From assembly GCA_049968515.1 (NCBI GenBank), contig JBMFQR010000023.1:1-28589 (forward strand): 28,589 nucleotides of DNA, read 5' to 3'. Below are positions 14,729 through 23,516 of the stretch, in pieces. Numbering within the stretch: position 1 is the first letter of the stretch; every line of letters begins with the position of its first letter. Below the pieces are notes generated by a model. The model did not search any database. It saw only the letters and a program-made list of their open reading frames with translations, and was not told the DNA's origin. The stretch comes from JAOACQ01 sp049968515. Lineage in GTDB: Bacteria > Spirochaetota > Brevinematia > Brevinematales > JAOACQ01. The position numbers and the translations under genes were made by a program.

Positions 14729-16285
14729 CTAATCAATCCTGTAATGTGCCCCGATACTTTCTCTGTTTGCAAGTGACTGCTGAGCAACAATCAGACCAGT
14801 TTGAACAGCGTTTCTAAGCTCAATTATATTTCGGCTTAATTTTGCATCCCTGTAGAAATTCTCTATGTCTTCTCTTAGATTATAAAGGTCTATTATTGCC
14901 CTTCTAAGTCTTTTCTTGCTCCGTATTGCTCCTACATAATTCCACATAATATTTTTCAATAAATTCCAATCCTGATTGATAAGTGCTGGGTCAATAGTAT
15001 CAATAATACCAGTATCTATCCAGTCATCTACCTCATAAGAAGGTGCTTTACTGTATTTATCAAAGTTTTCATAAATAAAGCTGGCAATTCTTTCTCCAAA
15101 AACCAGTCCTTCCAGCAAAGAAGTACTTGCAAGTCTGTTAGCTCCATGCAAACCATTACAGGCAACCTCCCCCACTGCAAAAAGCCTTTCGATATTTGTT
15201 CTGCCATATATGTCAGTTAAAATACCACCACATGAAAAATGAAATGCTGGAACTATCGGCAAAGGTTCCTTCGTCATATCAATTCCGAACTCAAGACATC
15301 TTTTATAAATATTAGGAAATCTCACCTTTATCTTTTCCTTTCCAATCCTTGTGGCATCAAGATAAACAAACTTTTCGCCATTTTCAAGCATCTCATTAAG
15401 TATAGATCTTGTAACAATATCTCTTGGAGCAAGCTCTTTTAAAGGATGGTACTTGCTCATAAATTCTTCACCCCTCGAATTGACTATTATTGCCCCCTCT
15501 CCTCTCACTGATTCAGAGATTAAAAAATTATTTGCAGCAGGGTGATAAAGCGTTGTTGGATGAAACTGGGTATATTCCATATTTACAAGCCTTGCTCCGG
15601 CTCTTGCTGCCATTGCATAACCATCGCCTGTGGCAACTTGTGGATTTGTAGTGTGAAGATAAATCTGACCCATTCCACCTGTTGCAAGCACAACCACTCT
15701 CGAAATTATCTTTTCAACCTTCCTTGACTTATTATTCAGAGCGTAAACACCGAGTGCTGTAAGGGGTTTATACATTCTGAGCTTGTCCTTTGTATGGTGA
15801 TCAAGGGTTATAATGTCTATGACAGTAAAATCTTCCATTATGGTTATATTTTTTATCTTATTTATTGCATTAACAATTTTTCTTTCAATACGTTCGCCAG
15901 TTGTATCATCTACGTGAAGTATCCTTTTTTTAGAGTGAGCCCCTTCTTCTGTTAAATCAAATATGCCACTTGAGTTTTTTGAAAACTCTACACCCAGCTT
16001 TTCTATAAGAATTTCTTTCACAAGCCTCCCGGCTTCTTCTGAAACAATTTTTACTGCTTCAGGATTACATATTCCTCCACCAGCCATCTGAATGTCACTG
16101 GCCAAAAGCTCTGGAGTATCATTCTCTCCGAGGTAAACAATTCCACCTTGTGCATAAAATGTATTGCTTTCGAGAATGGTTTCGCTCTTATTTATAAGAC
16201 AAACTGATAGACCTCGCTCTCCAAGCAAGATAGATGTAATTCCACCAGCTATTCCACTGCCAACAACAACAACATCAAATTCCAT
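14729..16285 (-). CDS. nadB: L-aspartate oxidase
   Basis: NadB (518 residues) oxidises aspartate to iminoaspartate, the first step of quinolinate and NAD synthesis; anaerobes use fumarate as acceptor. The FAD-binding Rossmann motif is GSGIAGG near the N-terminus. Other flavoprotein motifs are FYAQGGIVY, VVLATGGMGQIY, YTQFHPTTL, SESVRGEGA, HFSCGGI and LHGANRLASTSLLEGLVFG. The C-terminal helical domain ends with RESIGAHYRID. It lies between map (12 bases upstream) and ftsW (no gap). nadA and nadC are absent from the window. Confidence 0.93.
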   Translation of the reverse strand: MEFDVVVVGSGIAGGITSILLGERGLSVCLINKSETILESNTFYAQGGIVYLGENDTPELLASDIQMAGGGICNPEAVKIVSEEAGRLVKEILIEKLGVEFSKNSSGIFDLTEEGAHSKKRILHVDDTTGERIERKIVNAINKIKNITIMEDFTVIDIITLDHHTKDKLRMYKPLTALGVYALNNKSRKVEKIISRVVVLATGGMGQIYLHTTNPQVATGDGYAMAARAGARLVNMEYTQFHPTTLYHPAANNFLISESVRGEGAIIVNSRGEEFMSKYHPLKELAPRDIVTRSILNEMLENGEKFVYLDATRIGKEKIKVRFPNIYKRCLEFGIDMTKEPLPIVPAFHFSCGGILTDIYGRTNIERLFAVGEVACNGLHGANRLASTSLLEGLVFGERIASFIYENFDKYSKAPSYEVDDWIDTGIIDTIDPALINQDWNLLKNIMWNYVGAIRSKKRLRRAIIDLYNLREDIENFYRDAKLSRNIIELRNAVQTGLIVAQQSLANRESIGAHYRID

Positions 16286-16297
16286 TATTTACCCCTT

Positions 16298-17062
16298 TTA
16301 AAGAATGGATAAAATGATTGGCTCACTGTCTGTAACAACTATAGAATGCTCCCAGTGCGCAGCTGGTTTACCATCAAGAGTCACAACTGTCCACCCATCA
16401 GAAAGCGTTTTCACCCTGTATGTACCGAGTGTTATCATTGGCTCAATCGCCAGAACCATTCCATTTTTAAGCCTTGGGCCCTTCTTTTTCGGATCATAAT
16501 AGTTTAAAACTGGGGGGTCCTCATGCAAGGCCTTACCTACCCCATGACCACAATAGTCTCTAACTATGCCATATCCTCTTGGAGAAAGATAAAATGTTAT
16601 AGCCTTGCCTATCTCATTTAGATAATTTCCCTCTCTTGCTACTTCTATGGCCTTCATAAGTGCCTCATAGGTATTTATGACAAGAAGTTTTTTTTCTTCA
16701 GACACATTTCCAACCATATATGTGTAGGCAGCATCACCGTAGTAACCTGAAAAATTTGTCCCAATGTCAATACTTACTATATCTCCATCGACAAGCTTTC
16801 TTTCACCCGGAATTCCATGTATTACTTCTTCATTTATCGAAATACAACTTGCCGCTGGATATGGCTTAAAATTTCTTCCCGGAGAATACCCCTTAAATGA
16901 AGGTACACCTCCTTTTGTCAAAATATAATCCTCTATAATATTATCAATCTCTTTTGTAGTCACACCAGCTACAACATATTTTTTCAAATTTTCAAAAATC
17001 TCAGCTATAACTCTATTGGCTTTTCTTAAATATTCTATTTCAATTGAAGTTTTTACAGTCAT
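16298..17062 (-). CDS. map: Methionine aminopeptidase, type I
   Basis: Removes the N-terminal methionine from new proteins. In this 254-residue enzyme, metal ligands are Asp99, Asp110, His173, Glu207 and Glu238 (SIDIGT, GYYGDAA, GHGVG, AIEPM, WEHS), with the conserved His82 in VIHGIP. The length is that of a bacterial type Ia enzyme without an N-terminal extension. It starts directly after the bactofilin stop and precedes nadB by 12 bases, within the same - strand operon. Confidence 0.95.
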   Translation of the reverse strand: MTVKTSIEIEYLRKANRVIAEIFENLKKYVVAGVTTKEIDNIIEDYILTKGGVPSFKGYSPGRNFKPYPAASCISINEEVIHGIPGERKLVDGDIVSIDIGTNFSGYYGDAAYTYMVGNVSEEKKLLVINTYEALMKAIEVAREGNYLNEIGKAITFYLSPRGYGIVRDYCGHGVGKALHEDPPVLNYYDPKKKGPRLKNGMVLAIEPMITLGTYRVKTLSDGWTVVTLDGKPAAHWEHSIVVTDSEPIILSIL

Positions 17063-17533
17063 TTACTTTGTCATCACTTCTTTTGGTTTAATTTCTGAAA
17101 TCTTTTTCTTTTCCTCCTCAAAGAAGCTGTCAAAATTTATAGTCGGACCCGCACTGTAGGAATCCTCTATAAGCTTGTCGACCTCCTTCTTCTGACCAGC
17201 AGTTATATTAATACTTCCCTTAACAACAACCCCCGGTTCCATAGTAAGCTGAGGTGCTGTAATATTTCCAAGAACCCTTCCAGTAGAAAGGAGTCTCACC
17301 TCTTCAAGAGCCTCAATGTCTCCCAAAACCACTCCTGCAACGGTGACCTTTTTAGCTCTTATTACCTCTGTCTTAACCTTTCCAGTTTCTCCTACGTAGA
17401 GATGTTCTTCCGTCCTTATCTCACCTTCAAACTTTCCATCAATCTGGAATGATCCATGAACAAAAAATTTCCCCTGAAATACAGAACCTTCTCCAATCAT
17501 TGAATTGATTGAACCCTCAATTTTTGGTGGCAT
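17063..17533 (-). CDS. Bactofilin (DUF583)
   Basis: A 156-residue bactofilin (PF04519), a self-polymerising cytoskeletal protein with a right-handed beta-helix. The core is a chain of short beta repeats (about 15-115) such as GSFQIDGKFEGEI and TGKVKTEVIRAKKVTVAG, each with Gly at turns. The C-terminal tail (about 115-156) is charged and may be disordered. It starts after AGGAGG. Bactofilins shape cells and anchor envelope enzymes; here the gene sits upstream of map, nadB and ftsW, and the last of these fits a cell-wall link. The exact role is unknown. Confidence 0.88.
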   Translation of the reverse strand: MPPKIEGSINSMIGEGSVFQGKFFVHGSFQIDGKFEGEIRTEEHLYVGETGKVKTEVIRAKKVTVAGVVLGDIEALEEVRLLSTGRVLGNITAPQLTMEPGVVVKGSINITAGQKKEVDKLIEDSYSAGPTINFDSFFEEEKKKISEIKPKEVMTK

Positions 17534-17569
17534 TTTTTCCTCCTGTTTTTATTGTGATATATCGGAAAA

Positions 17570-18388
17570 TTAACTAAAAATTTCCACTGCACTCTCCACC
17601 GATATTCCATATTGCCCAATTTTGATGTTCTCATCATCACCATGAAAATCACTTCCACCAGTAAACACAAGGGTGCCAGTAAAATTTTTTATTATCTCTC
17701 CTGCAAGAAGACCACTAATCTTTGGATGATAACATTCAATACCCCATAAGCCTATTTTTATCCAGTCATATAAAAAGCTCCAGTCTTTATGAAAATTTAA
17801 AAAAGTTGGATGCGCAAGCACCGCTTTCCCTTTATTTTTAACTATTTCCTGTATGATTATCTCTGGAGAAACCTCCTTCTTTTTAAAATAACAAGGAGCC
17901 CCATCCTTTAACATCTTTTCAAATGCCTCACCAATATCCTTAAAAAAACCCTTTTTTACAAGACTTCTGGCAATATTCAATCTACCCACAGTTTTTGAGT
18001 CACCAAACACATCTTCCTCATTTATTTCATATCCATAATTATTAAGACATTCAATAATTTTTTTTGCTCTTCCCGCTCTTTGAACTTGAAATTCCCTTGT
18101 AAAATCATATATGTTTTTATAATTATCATCAAAAAAATATCCAATAATGTGAACTTCTCCTAATTCTCTTCTGTAAGAAGAAAACTCGCACCCTTTTATA
18201 AAGATAATCTTCTCTTCCAGTTTATTTCTACGAAGATAATCCAGCACTACCCCAACCCCATCAAAGGTATCATGGTCAGTCAGAGAAAACCCCGGCACGT
18301 TATTCTCACGGACAGTTTCTACAATCATCTCCGGAGTAAGAAGACCATCAGAAAATGTAGAGTGAATATGTAAGTCAACAAAGCTCAA
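17570..18388 (-). CDS. PHP-domain phosphoesterase
   Basis: A 272-residue PHP-domain protein like TrpH/YciV-type phosphoesterases (RNase AM, or a 3',5'-nucleotide phosphatase). Motifs are LHIHSTFSDG near the N-terminus, LTDHDTFDG, GCEFSS, LAHPTFLNF and GGSDFHGDD near the C-terminus, which supply the metal-binding residues. Translation starts at TTG (complement of 18386-18388), supported by GAGGAG six bases upstream; the HxH motif at residues 7 and 9 fits this start. It is the first gene of a five-gene - strand run and is divergent from metK; no strong promoter is seen for it. Confidence 0.85.
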   Translation of the reverse strand: MSFVDLHIHSTFSDGLLTPEMIVETVRENNVPGFSLTDHDTFDGVGVVLDYLRRNKLEEKIIFIKGCEFSSYRRELGEVHIIGYFFDDNYKNIYDFTREFQVQRAGRAKKIIECLNNYGYEINEEDVFGDSKTVGRLNIARSLVKKGFFKDIGEAFEKMLKDGAPCYFKKKEVSPEIIIQEIVKNKGKAVLAHPTFLNFHKDWSFLYDWIKIGLWGIECYHPKISGLLAGEIIKNFTGTLVFTGGSDFHGDDENIKIGQYGISVESAVEIFS

Positions 18389-18450
18389 CTTTTTCTCCTC
18401 AATATTGTAGTTACATATTTTACAATAAAAATGAAAAAAAGTTTAGTTTT

Positions 18451-18479
18451 TTGATATTTCTCACATTCTAAATTATAAT
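18451..18479 (+). promoter_or_regulatory. Promoter of metK
   Basis: TTGATA (18451-18456) and TATAAT (18474-18479), with a 17-base spacer, lie 22 bases before the metK ATG. The leader is too short to hold a SAM riboswitch. Confidence 0.8.
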
Positions 18480-18501
18480 AGTAAAAAAAGCGGAGTTAGA
18501 T

Positions 18502-19668
18502 ATGCCAGCAAGAAGATACTTTTTCACCTCTGAGTCTGTAAGTGAGGGACATCCTGATAAGCTTGCCGATCAGGTCTCTGATGCAATTTTAGATGAGGCT
18601 TTTAAACAAGACCCTCAATCGAGAGTTGCCTGTGAAACCTTTACAACAACCGGTATGGTTCTGGTTGGTGGAGAAATAACAACCAATGCCTCACTGGATG
18701 TACAGGAGATTGTGAGAAGCACAGTCAGAGAAATAGGATATGACAACCCTGCTTATGGTCTTGACTGTAACTCTATGTCAGTAATAAACGTAATACATAA
18801 GCAATCACCGGATATAGCGCAGGGAGTATTAGGAGAGGGACTTGAAGAATTCAAAGGGCAACAAGGTGCTGGAGACCAGGGAATGATGTTTGGTTATGCC
18901 TGCAATGAGACACCGGAATTTATGCCCGCACCTATAATGTTTGCACACAAACTATTGATTTATGCATCCCAGCTAAGAAGAGAAAAAAAGATAAGCTGGC
19001 TAAGGCCTGATGGAAAAAGCCAGGTTACCATAGAATATGAAAACAGAAAACCTATCCGTATAGATACAGTAGTACTTTCACACCAGCATGATGAAAATAT
19101 CTCATATGAGAATCTAAAAGAAGAATTAATATCAAAAGTGATAAAACCGGTCCTTGAACCAACTGGGCTGCTTGATAAAAACACAAAGTACTTTATAAAT
19201 CCTACTGGAAAATTTGTGATAGGTGGTCCCCATGGAGATACTGGACTTACTGGCAGAAAAATAATGGTCGATACATATGGAGGAGCAGGTCACCATGGCG
19301 GTGGAGCTTTCAGCGGTAAGGATCCGAGCAAGGTTGACAGAAGTGCCGCCTATATGGCACGCTATATTGCCAAGAATATTGTGGCTTCTGGAATATGCGA
19401 GGTATGCGAACTTCAAATTTCCTATGCGATTGGGGTTCCATTCCCTATTTCCTTATATGTTAATACAGAAGGTACCTCAAAGATACCGGAAGAAAAGATT
19501 GAAGAAATCATAAAAAAGGTTTTCGACTTAACCCCTGCTGGAATAATAAAAACTTTAGATTTAAGAAAACCAATATATAAAAAGACAGCCTCATATGGTC
19601 ATTTTGGAAGAAGCGAATTCTCCTGGGAAAAAACTGACAAAGTAAAGGATATCTTAAGTCTTATTTAA
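18502..19668 (+). CDS. metK: S-adenosylmethionine synthase
   Basis: Makes SAM from methionine and ATP. The 388-residue protein has SEGHPDKLADQVSDAILDE near the N-terminus, GAGDQGMMFGYAC (ATP-binding), and GGPHGDTGLTGRKIMVDTYGG with GGGAFSGKDPSKVDRSAAY (the P-loop-like region). The length is standard. GGAG lies upstream of ATG. It is monocistronic on the + strand and convergent with the lipoprotein gene. Confidence 0.96.
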   Translation: MPARRYFFTSESVSEGHPDKLADQVSDAILDEAFKQDPQSRVACETFTTTGMVLVGGEITTNASLDVQEIVRSTVREIGYDNPAYGLDCNSMSVINVIHKQSPDIAQGVLGEGLEEFKGQQGAGDQGMMFGYACNETPEFMPAPIMFAHKLLIYASQLRREKKISWLRPDGKSQVTIEYENRKPIRIDTVVLSHQHDENISYENLKEELISKVIKPVLEPTGLLDKNTKYFINPTGKFVIGGPHGDTGLTGRKIMVDTYGGAGHHGGGAFSGKDPSKVDRSAAYMARYIAKNIVASGICEVCELQISYAIGVPFPISLYVNTEGTSKIPEEKIEEIIKKVFDLTPAGIIKTLDLRKPIYKKTASYGHFGRSEFSWEKTDKVKDILSLI

Positions 19669-19698
19669 ACATATGGTGTGCTTAGCACAATAGCTTGC

Positions 19699-20172
19699 TT
19701 AGTTTGTTACATAAAAACAAGTTGCTATATTGGCATATTTTCGGCTTATAATTCCATTCCCATAAGCCCTTACAGTGAAAAAGTAGGTGTTGCTCAAAAG
19801 AAGTGTCTCACTCATTACAGAAGTGTTGTTTGTTGTGGTATAATAATCCTTTGTTAAGAAAAAAGTAAAAGTCCTCGGACCACTTGAAAAAGGTGTTTGT
19901 TCAATGGTTGGCTTGTTTGTGGCAGTCTCATTAGAAAGTATTCTTCTACCCAAGACGCTAAAATTTTCAAGCTCTGCCTTATTCTCAGAAATATAGATAT
20001 TATATCCTTCAAAATAAGTTTCATTATTAAAACCATAAAATGACAAAAAGATTCCATCATTTGAAACAATAGCCTCAAGTCCCAAAGGTGCACCAAACTC
20101 CATTGCACTTTCAGGATTTTCAATACCACAGGAAAATAATACAAGCACTAAAATTAAAAATAGCCTTTTCAT
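19699..20172 (-). CDS. Lipoprotein, fibronectin-III-like, unknown function
   Basis: A 157-residue protein with a lipoprotein signal (MKRLFLILVLVLFSCG, Cys15). The mature part looks like an Fn3-type beta-sandwich (GLEAIVSNDGIFLSF, YNIYISENKAEL, LSNTYFFTVRAYGN). No catalytic residues are apparent. It starts three bases after the pnp stop and is likely co-transcribed with it. It is probably an envelope protein, with no recognised family. Confidence 0.7.
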   Translation of the reverse strand: MKRLFLILVLVLFSCGIENPESAMEFGAPLGLEAIVSNDGIFLSFYGFNNETYFEGYNIYISENKAELENFSVLGRRILSNETATNKPTIEQTPFSSGPRTFTFFLTKDYYTTTNNTSVMSETLLLSNTYFFTVRAYGNGIISRKYANIATCFYVTN

Positions 20173-20175
20173 TCT

Positions 20176-22251
20176 TCAAACCTGTGTAAGTGAAATTCTT
20201 TTCTTTTCATCTATATCTGAAACCTTCACACTTATTACATCACCAATTTTAAAGACGTCCCTCGGAAATCCTCTCGTTTTAAAGTTAGATTTATGCAACA
20301 ACCCCATCTGCCCGGGAATTAATTCTACAAAAACACCATAATCCTCTATCCTTACAACCTTCCCCTCTGTTTTCTCCCCCACCTTGAATCCATTAACGAT
20401 ATGGTCAATAATAGAAGTCGCTCTCTCAATAAGATTGTAATCCTTTCCAGATACCATAACCTTTCCATCATCTTCAATGGCTATAGTAACATCTGTTTCT
20501 GCCATAATCTTCTTTATTACACGCCCACCAGGACCTATTACATTTCCTATTTCACTTACAGGAATATTTATAACCTTTATTTTTGGTGCATTGGGTGAGA
20601 GAGAATCTCTCGGCGCACTTATAGCAGCTTCCATTTTATCAAGAATATATTCTTTCCCTTCCCATGCCTTCTTTAAAGCCTCTTTGAGAATATTCTCAGG
20701 TAAACCAATCGTCTTAACATCCATCTGAAAAGCTGTTATGCCATTTCTTGTACCTGCTACCTTAAAATCCATATCACCATAGTGATCCTCTACGCCCTGA
20801 ATATCGGAAAGAATGGCATATTTATTTGAGTTACTATCCCATACAAGCCCCATCGCAATTCCAGCCGCATGCTTCTTTATCGGAACACCGGTACACATTA
20901 AAGCAAGACTTGAGCTGCAAACAGTAGCCATAGATGAAGACCCATTCGACTCAAGTACCTCTGAGACAATTCTGATGGTATAAGGAAATTCCTCCTCTGA
21001 TGGCAAAAGAGGCTCAATGGCTCTCTGTGCAAGATGTCCATGCCCTATCTCTCTTCTCGAAGTTGCAAGAACCTTCTTGACCTCACCCGTTGCAAATGGG
21101 GGAAAGTTATAGTGCAGCATAAATCTCTTTGGCTCAGTTTCTTCAATTGAATCAACATACTGAACATCACTTGAAGTACCGAGTGTAACTATAGCAAGGC
21201 TCTGTGTCTGCCCTCTCGTAAACATTGCAGAACCATGGACATTATCAAATAAATCAAGATCTATGGTAATTGGCCTTATCTCATCAACTTTTCTTCCATC
21301 AGGTCTTATGCCTGCATTAAGAATGCTATCCCTTACCACTTCAACTTCTACTTCTTCAAGTAAAGATTTTAATTCTGGATATTCAGGAGATTCTTCGTTA
21401 ATAGAATACCTTTCAAAAATCTTTTTTGTTACCTCTTCAATATTTTCCTTTCGCTTCTTCTTATCTGGATTAACATTCACTTCCTTTATCAATTGACGGG
21501 CAACTTCTTTTATCTCATTTTTTTTATTTTCATCAAGCAAGCTTGGGTTCTCTTCAATTTTTACCTTTTCTGGCTCAACCTTTGAAACAAAATCTTCTAT
21601 TAGTTCTATAACCTCAATGATATTCTTGCGAGCAATATCAAGAGCCTCAAGCAAAATATCCGGGGGAACCTCCTTTGAACCACCTTCAACCATTGTAATT
21701 CCTCTTCTTGTCCCGGCAACAACAATGTCTAAATCCGCCTCATCAACCTCTATGATTGAAGGATTTATAAGAAATCTGCCATCTTTGTAGCCTATCCTGA
21801 CACCACCCACTATTTCAAGAAAGGGAATCCGTGAGATAGCAAGTGCTGCTGAAGCACCGATTATTCCAAGAACATCTGTTGAATAAACCTGATCAGCAGA
21901 AAAGGTTGTAGCTATGACCTGCACCTCATTACGAAAGTTTTCAGGGAAAAGCGGCCTTATAGGCCTATCAATCAATCTTGAAACGAGTATTTCCTTTTCA
22001 GAAGGCTTACCCTCTCTTTTAATATAGCCTCCCGGTATCTTACCAGCAGCATAAAACTTCTCCTGATACTGAACCGTCAAAGGAAAAAAATCCACATCTT
22101 CCACAGGCTTTTCTGACATACAGGCAGTCACAAGTACTGCATTTTTATCTTCCTTAATTAGAACAGCACCATCAGCCTGTCTGGCAAACTTTCCAGCCTC
22201 AAGTATAATCTCCCTATCACCAATTTTCTTATTCAAACTTACAAAACCCAT
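20176..22251 (-). CDS. pnp: Polyribonucleotide nucleotidyltransferase
   Basis: PNPase degrades RNA from the 3' end with phosphate. The 691-residue protein has two RNase PH domains (about 1-230 and 320-550; motifs ERDVDF-type EDVDFFPLTV, IDRPIRPLFP, MDFKVAGTRNGIT), a KH domain (VIGPGGRVIKKI), and an S1 domain (GKVVRIEDYGVFVELIPG) at the C-terminus. It ends soon after the S1 fold, without the long tail of some homologues. GGAG lies upstream of the start. It follows rpsO in the usual ribF-rpsO-pnp arrangement; rpsO-pnp co-transcription is common. Confidence 0.96.
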   Translation of the reverse strand: MGFVSLNKKIGDREIILEAGKFARQADGAVLIKEDKNAVLVTACMSEKPVEDVDFFPLTVQYQEKFYAAGKIPGGYIKREGKPSEKEILVSRLIDRPIRPLFPENFRNEVQVIATTFSADQVYSTDVLGIIGASAALAISRIPFLEIVGGVRIGYKDGRFLINPSIIEVDEADLDIVVAGTRRGITMVEGGSKEVPPDILLEALDIARKNIIEVIELIEDFVSKVEPEKVKIEENPSLLDENKKNEIKEVARQLIKEVNVNPDKKKRKENIEEVTKKIFERYSINEESPEYPELKSLLEEVEVEVVRDSILNAGIRPDGRKVDEIRPITIDLDLFDNVHGSAMFTRGQTQSLAIVTLGTSSDVQYVDSIEETEPKRFMLHYNFPPFATGEVKKVLATSRREIGHGHLAQRAIEPLLPSEEEFPYTIRIVSEVLESNGSSSMATVCSSSLALMCTGVPIKKHAAGIAMGLVWDSNSNKYAILSDIQGVEDHYGDMDFKVAGTRNGITAFQMDVKTIGLPENILKEALKKAWEGKEYILDKMEAAISAPRDSLSPNAPKIKVINIPVSEIGNVIGPGGRVIKKIMAETDVTIAIEDDGKVMVSGKDYNLIERATSIIDHIVNGFKVGEKTEGKVVRIEDYGVFVELIPGQMGLLHKSNFKTRGFPRDVFKIGDVISVKVSDIDEKKRISLTQV

Positions 22252-22324
22252 TTATTTTCTCCTTTTCGGTTCAAAAAGCAAGCTCTATCAAAAACAAAAA
22301 CTCGCAGATATGAACACTTTATCT

Positions 22325-22588
22325 TTATATTTCAAGTTTACTTTTAATCTCGTGGAATGCAGCAGGATTAACCCTTTCAAGATATCTCAATAGCCTCTTT
22401 CTTCTACCAATAAGCCTCAAGAGCCCCCTCTTTGAATTGTTGTCCTTCGGAAATTTCTTGAAATGCTCTGTCAGATTTTTAATTCTCTCTGTCATAAGTG
22501 CAATCTGCACCTCAGGAGAACCGGTATCCTTCTCGTGTCTTGAAAACTTACTCATAATTCCTTTTTTAACATCAGCCGAGAAACTCAT
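22325..22588 (-). CDS. rpsO: 30S ribosomal protein S15
   Basis: An 87-residue S15 with typical motifs HEKDTGSPEVQIALMTERI and a C-terminal basic RRKRLLRYL. Its start overlaps the ribF end by 17 bases; GGAGG within ribF sits eight bases upstream of the start. pnp follows after 73 bases. Confidence 0.97.
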   Translation of the reverse strand: MSFSADVKKGIMSKFSRHEKDTGSPEVQIALMTERIKNLTEHFKKFPKDNNSKRGLLRLIGRRKRLLRYLERVNPAAFHEIKSKLEI

Positions 22589-23516
22589 CTTTTAAACCTC
22601 CAATTTCATTATAGACTTTGAATAAATCCAAAACTACCTTTCTATCATTATAAAGCAAATTTTTTAATTCTTCAAGATTATGTAATCTTTTTTCATCCCT
22701 TATTCTTTTTATAAAAAGGATAGAATGCTTTTTTTTCTTTTTAATCAGCTGAATGGTACTCTCACCAATCTCAATAATATTCGTCTCATTTCTAAACTCC
22801 CTTTTCCCAAGTGTTGGCCTATTTCCAATATATGTCATCGCAGGAAATACTTTTTCATCAAGTCTATATAGAGTAAAATAAACTCCATTAGCTAAAATGA
22901 CCTGCTCATTTTTTTTAAGATTTAAGGTTGGAAAGCCTATTCTACTTCCTATTCCATCCCCTCTTTCTACATATGATGTAATGAAATAAGGCCTTGAGAG
23001 CATCTCATTTGCCTCTTCAATCCTTCCCTCACTCAATAAGTCTCTTACAAGCGTTGAACTAACCTTGACATTTCCTATTTTTACCTTCTCAACAACTTCA
23101 ACATTGGAAAGACTTTTAGAAAGATAAGTTACATCTCCTTCATTACCTTTACCAAACCTGAAATCCTCTCCAATAAAAAGGTGAATTACCTTAAACCTGG
23201 ACTTTAAAAAATCCAAAAATTTTTCCTTCGTCCAGTCCTTTATCTCATTAAAATCAAGCATGGCAAGATAATCAATTCCAAGTTGCCTGAAAATTTTAAC
23301 CTTATAACCATAAGGAAAGATATACCCCTTAAATCTCTGTGGATTCAATATCTCAAGAGGGGCTCGTTTAAAAGTGATTACGAATGAAGGTTTATTAGCC
23401 AATTTCATGCTGGCAATTATTTTTTGATGACCAATATGGAATCCATCAAAGTTTCCTATTGTAAGGCAAACTTCAGAAAGAAAAGGAAAATCTTTCGTGG
23501 AATTGATAATTTTCAT
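22572..23516 (-). CDS. ribF: Bifunctional riboflavin kinase / FAD synthetase
   Basis: Makes FMN and FAD from riboflavin. The N-terminal adenylyltransferase domain (about 1-180) has LTIGNFDGFHIGHQ and the later LVRDLLSEGRI; the C-terminal kinase domain (about 185-314) has GDGIGSRIGFPTLNL and ANGVYFTLYRL. The usual NETHI motif of the kinase is NETNI here and the tail is Lys-rich. It overlaps murJ by four bases and rpsO by 17 bases, so murJ-ribF-rpsO-pnp is one transcription unit. Confidence 0.93.
   Translation of the reverse strand: MKIINSTKDFPFLSEVCLTIGNFDGFHIGHQKIIASMKLANKPSFVITFKRAPLEILNPQRFKGYIFPYGYKVKIFRQLGIDYLAMLDFNEIKDWTKEKFLDFLKSRFKVIHLFIGEDFRFGKGNEGDVTYLSKSLSNVEVVEKVKIGNVKVSSTLVRDLLSEGRIEEANEMLSRPYFITSYVERGDGIGSRIGFPTLNLKKNEQVILANGVYFTLYRLDEKVFPAMTYIGNRPTLGKREFRNETNIIEIGESTIQLIKKKKKHSILFIKRIRDEKRLHNLEELKNLLYNDRKVVLDLFKVYNEIGGLKDEFLG

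Noticed and set aside
19677..19689. Hairpin TGTGC-TTA-GCACA after metK as a terminator
   Set aside because: Only a 5-bp stem, three-base loop and no T run on either strand.
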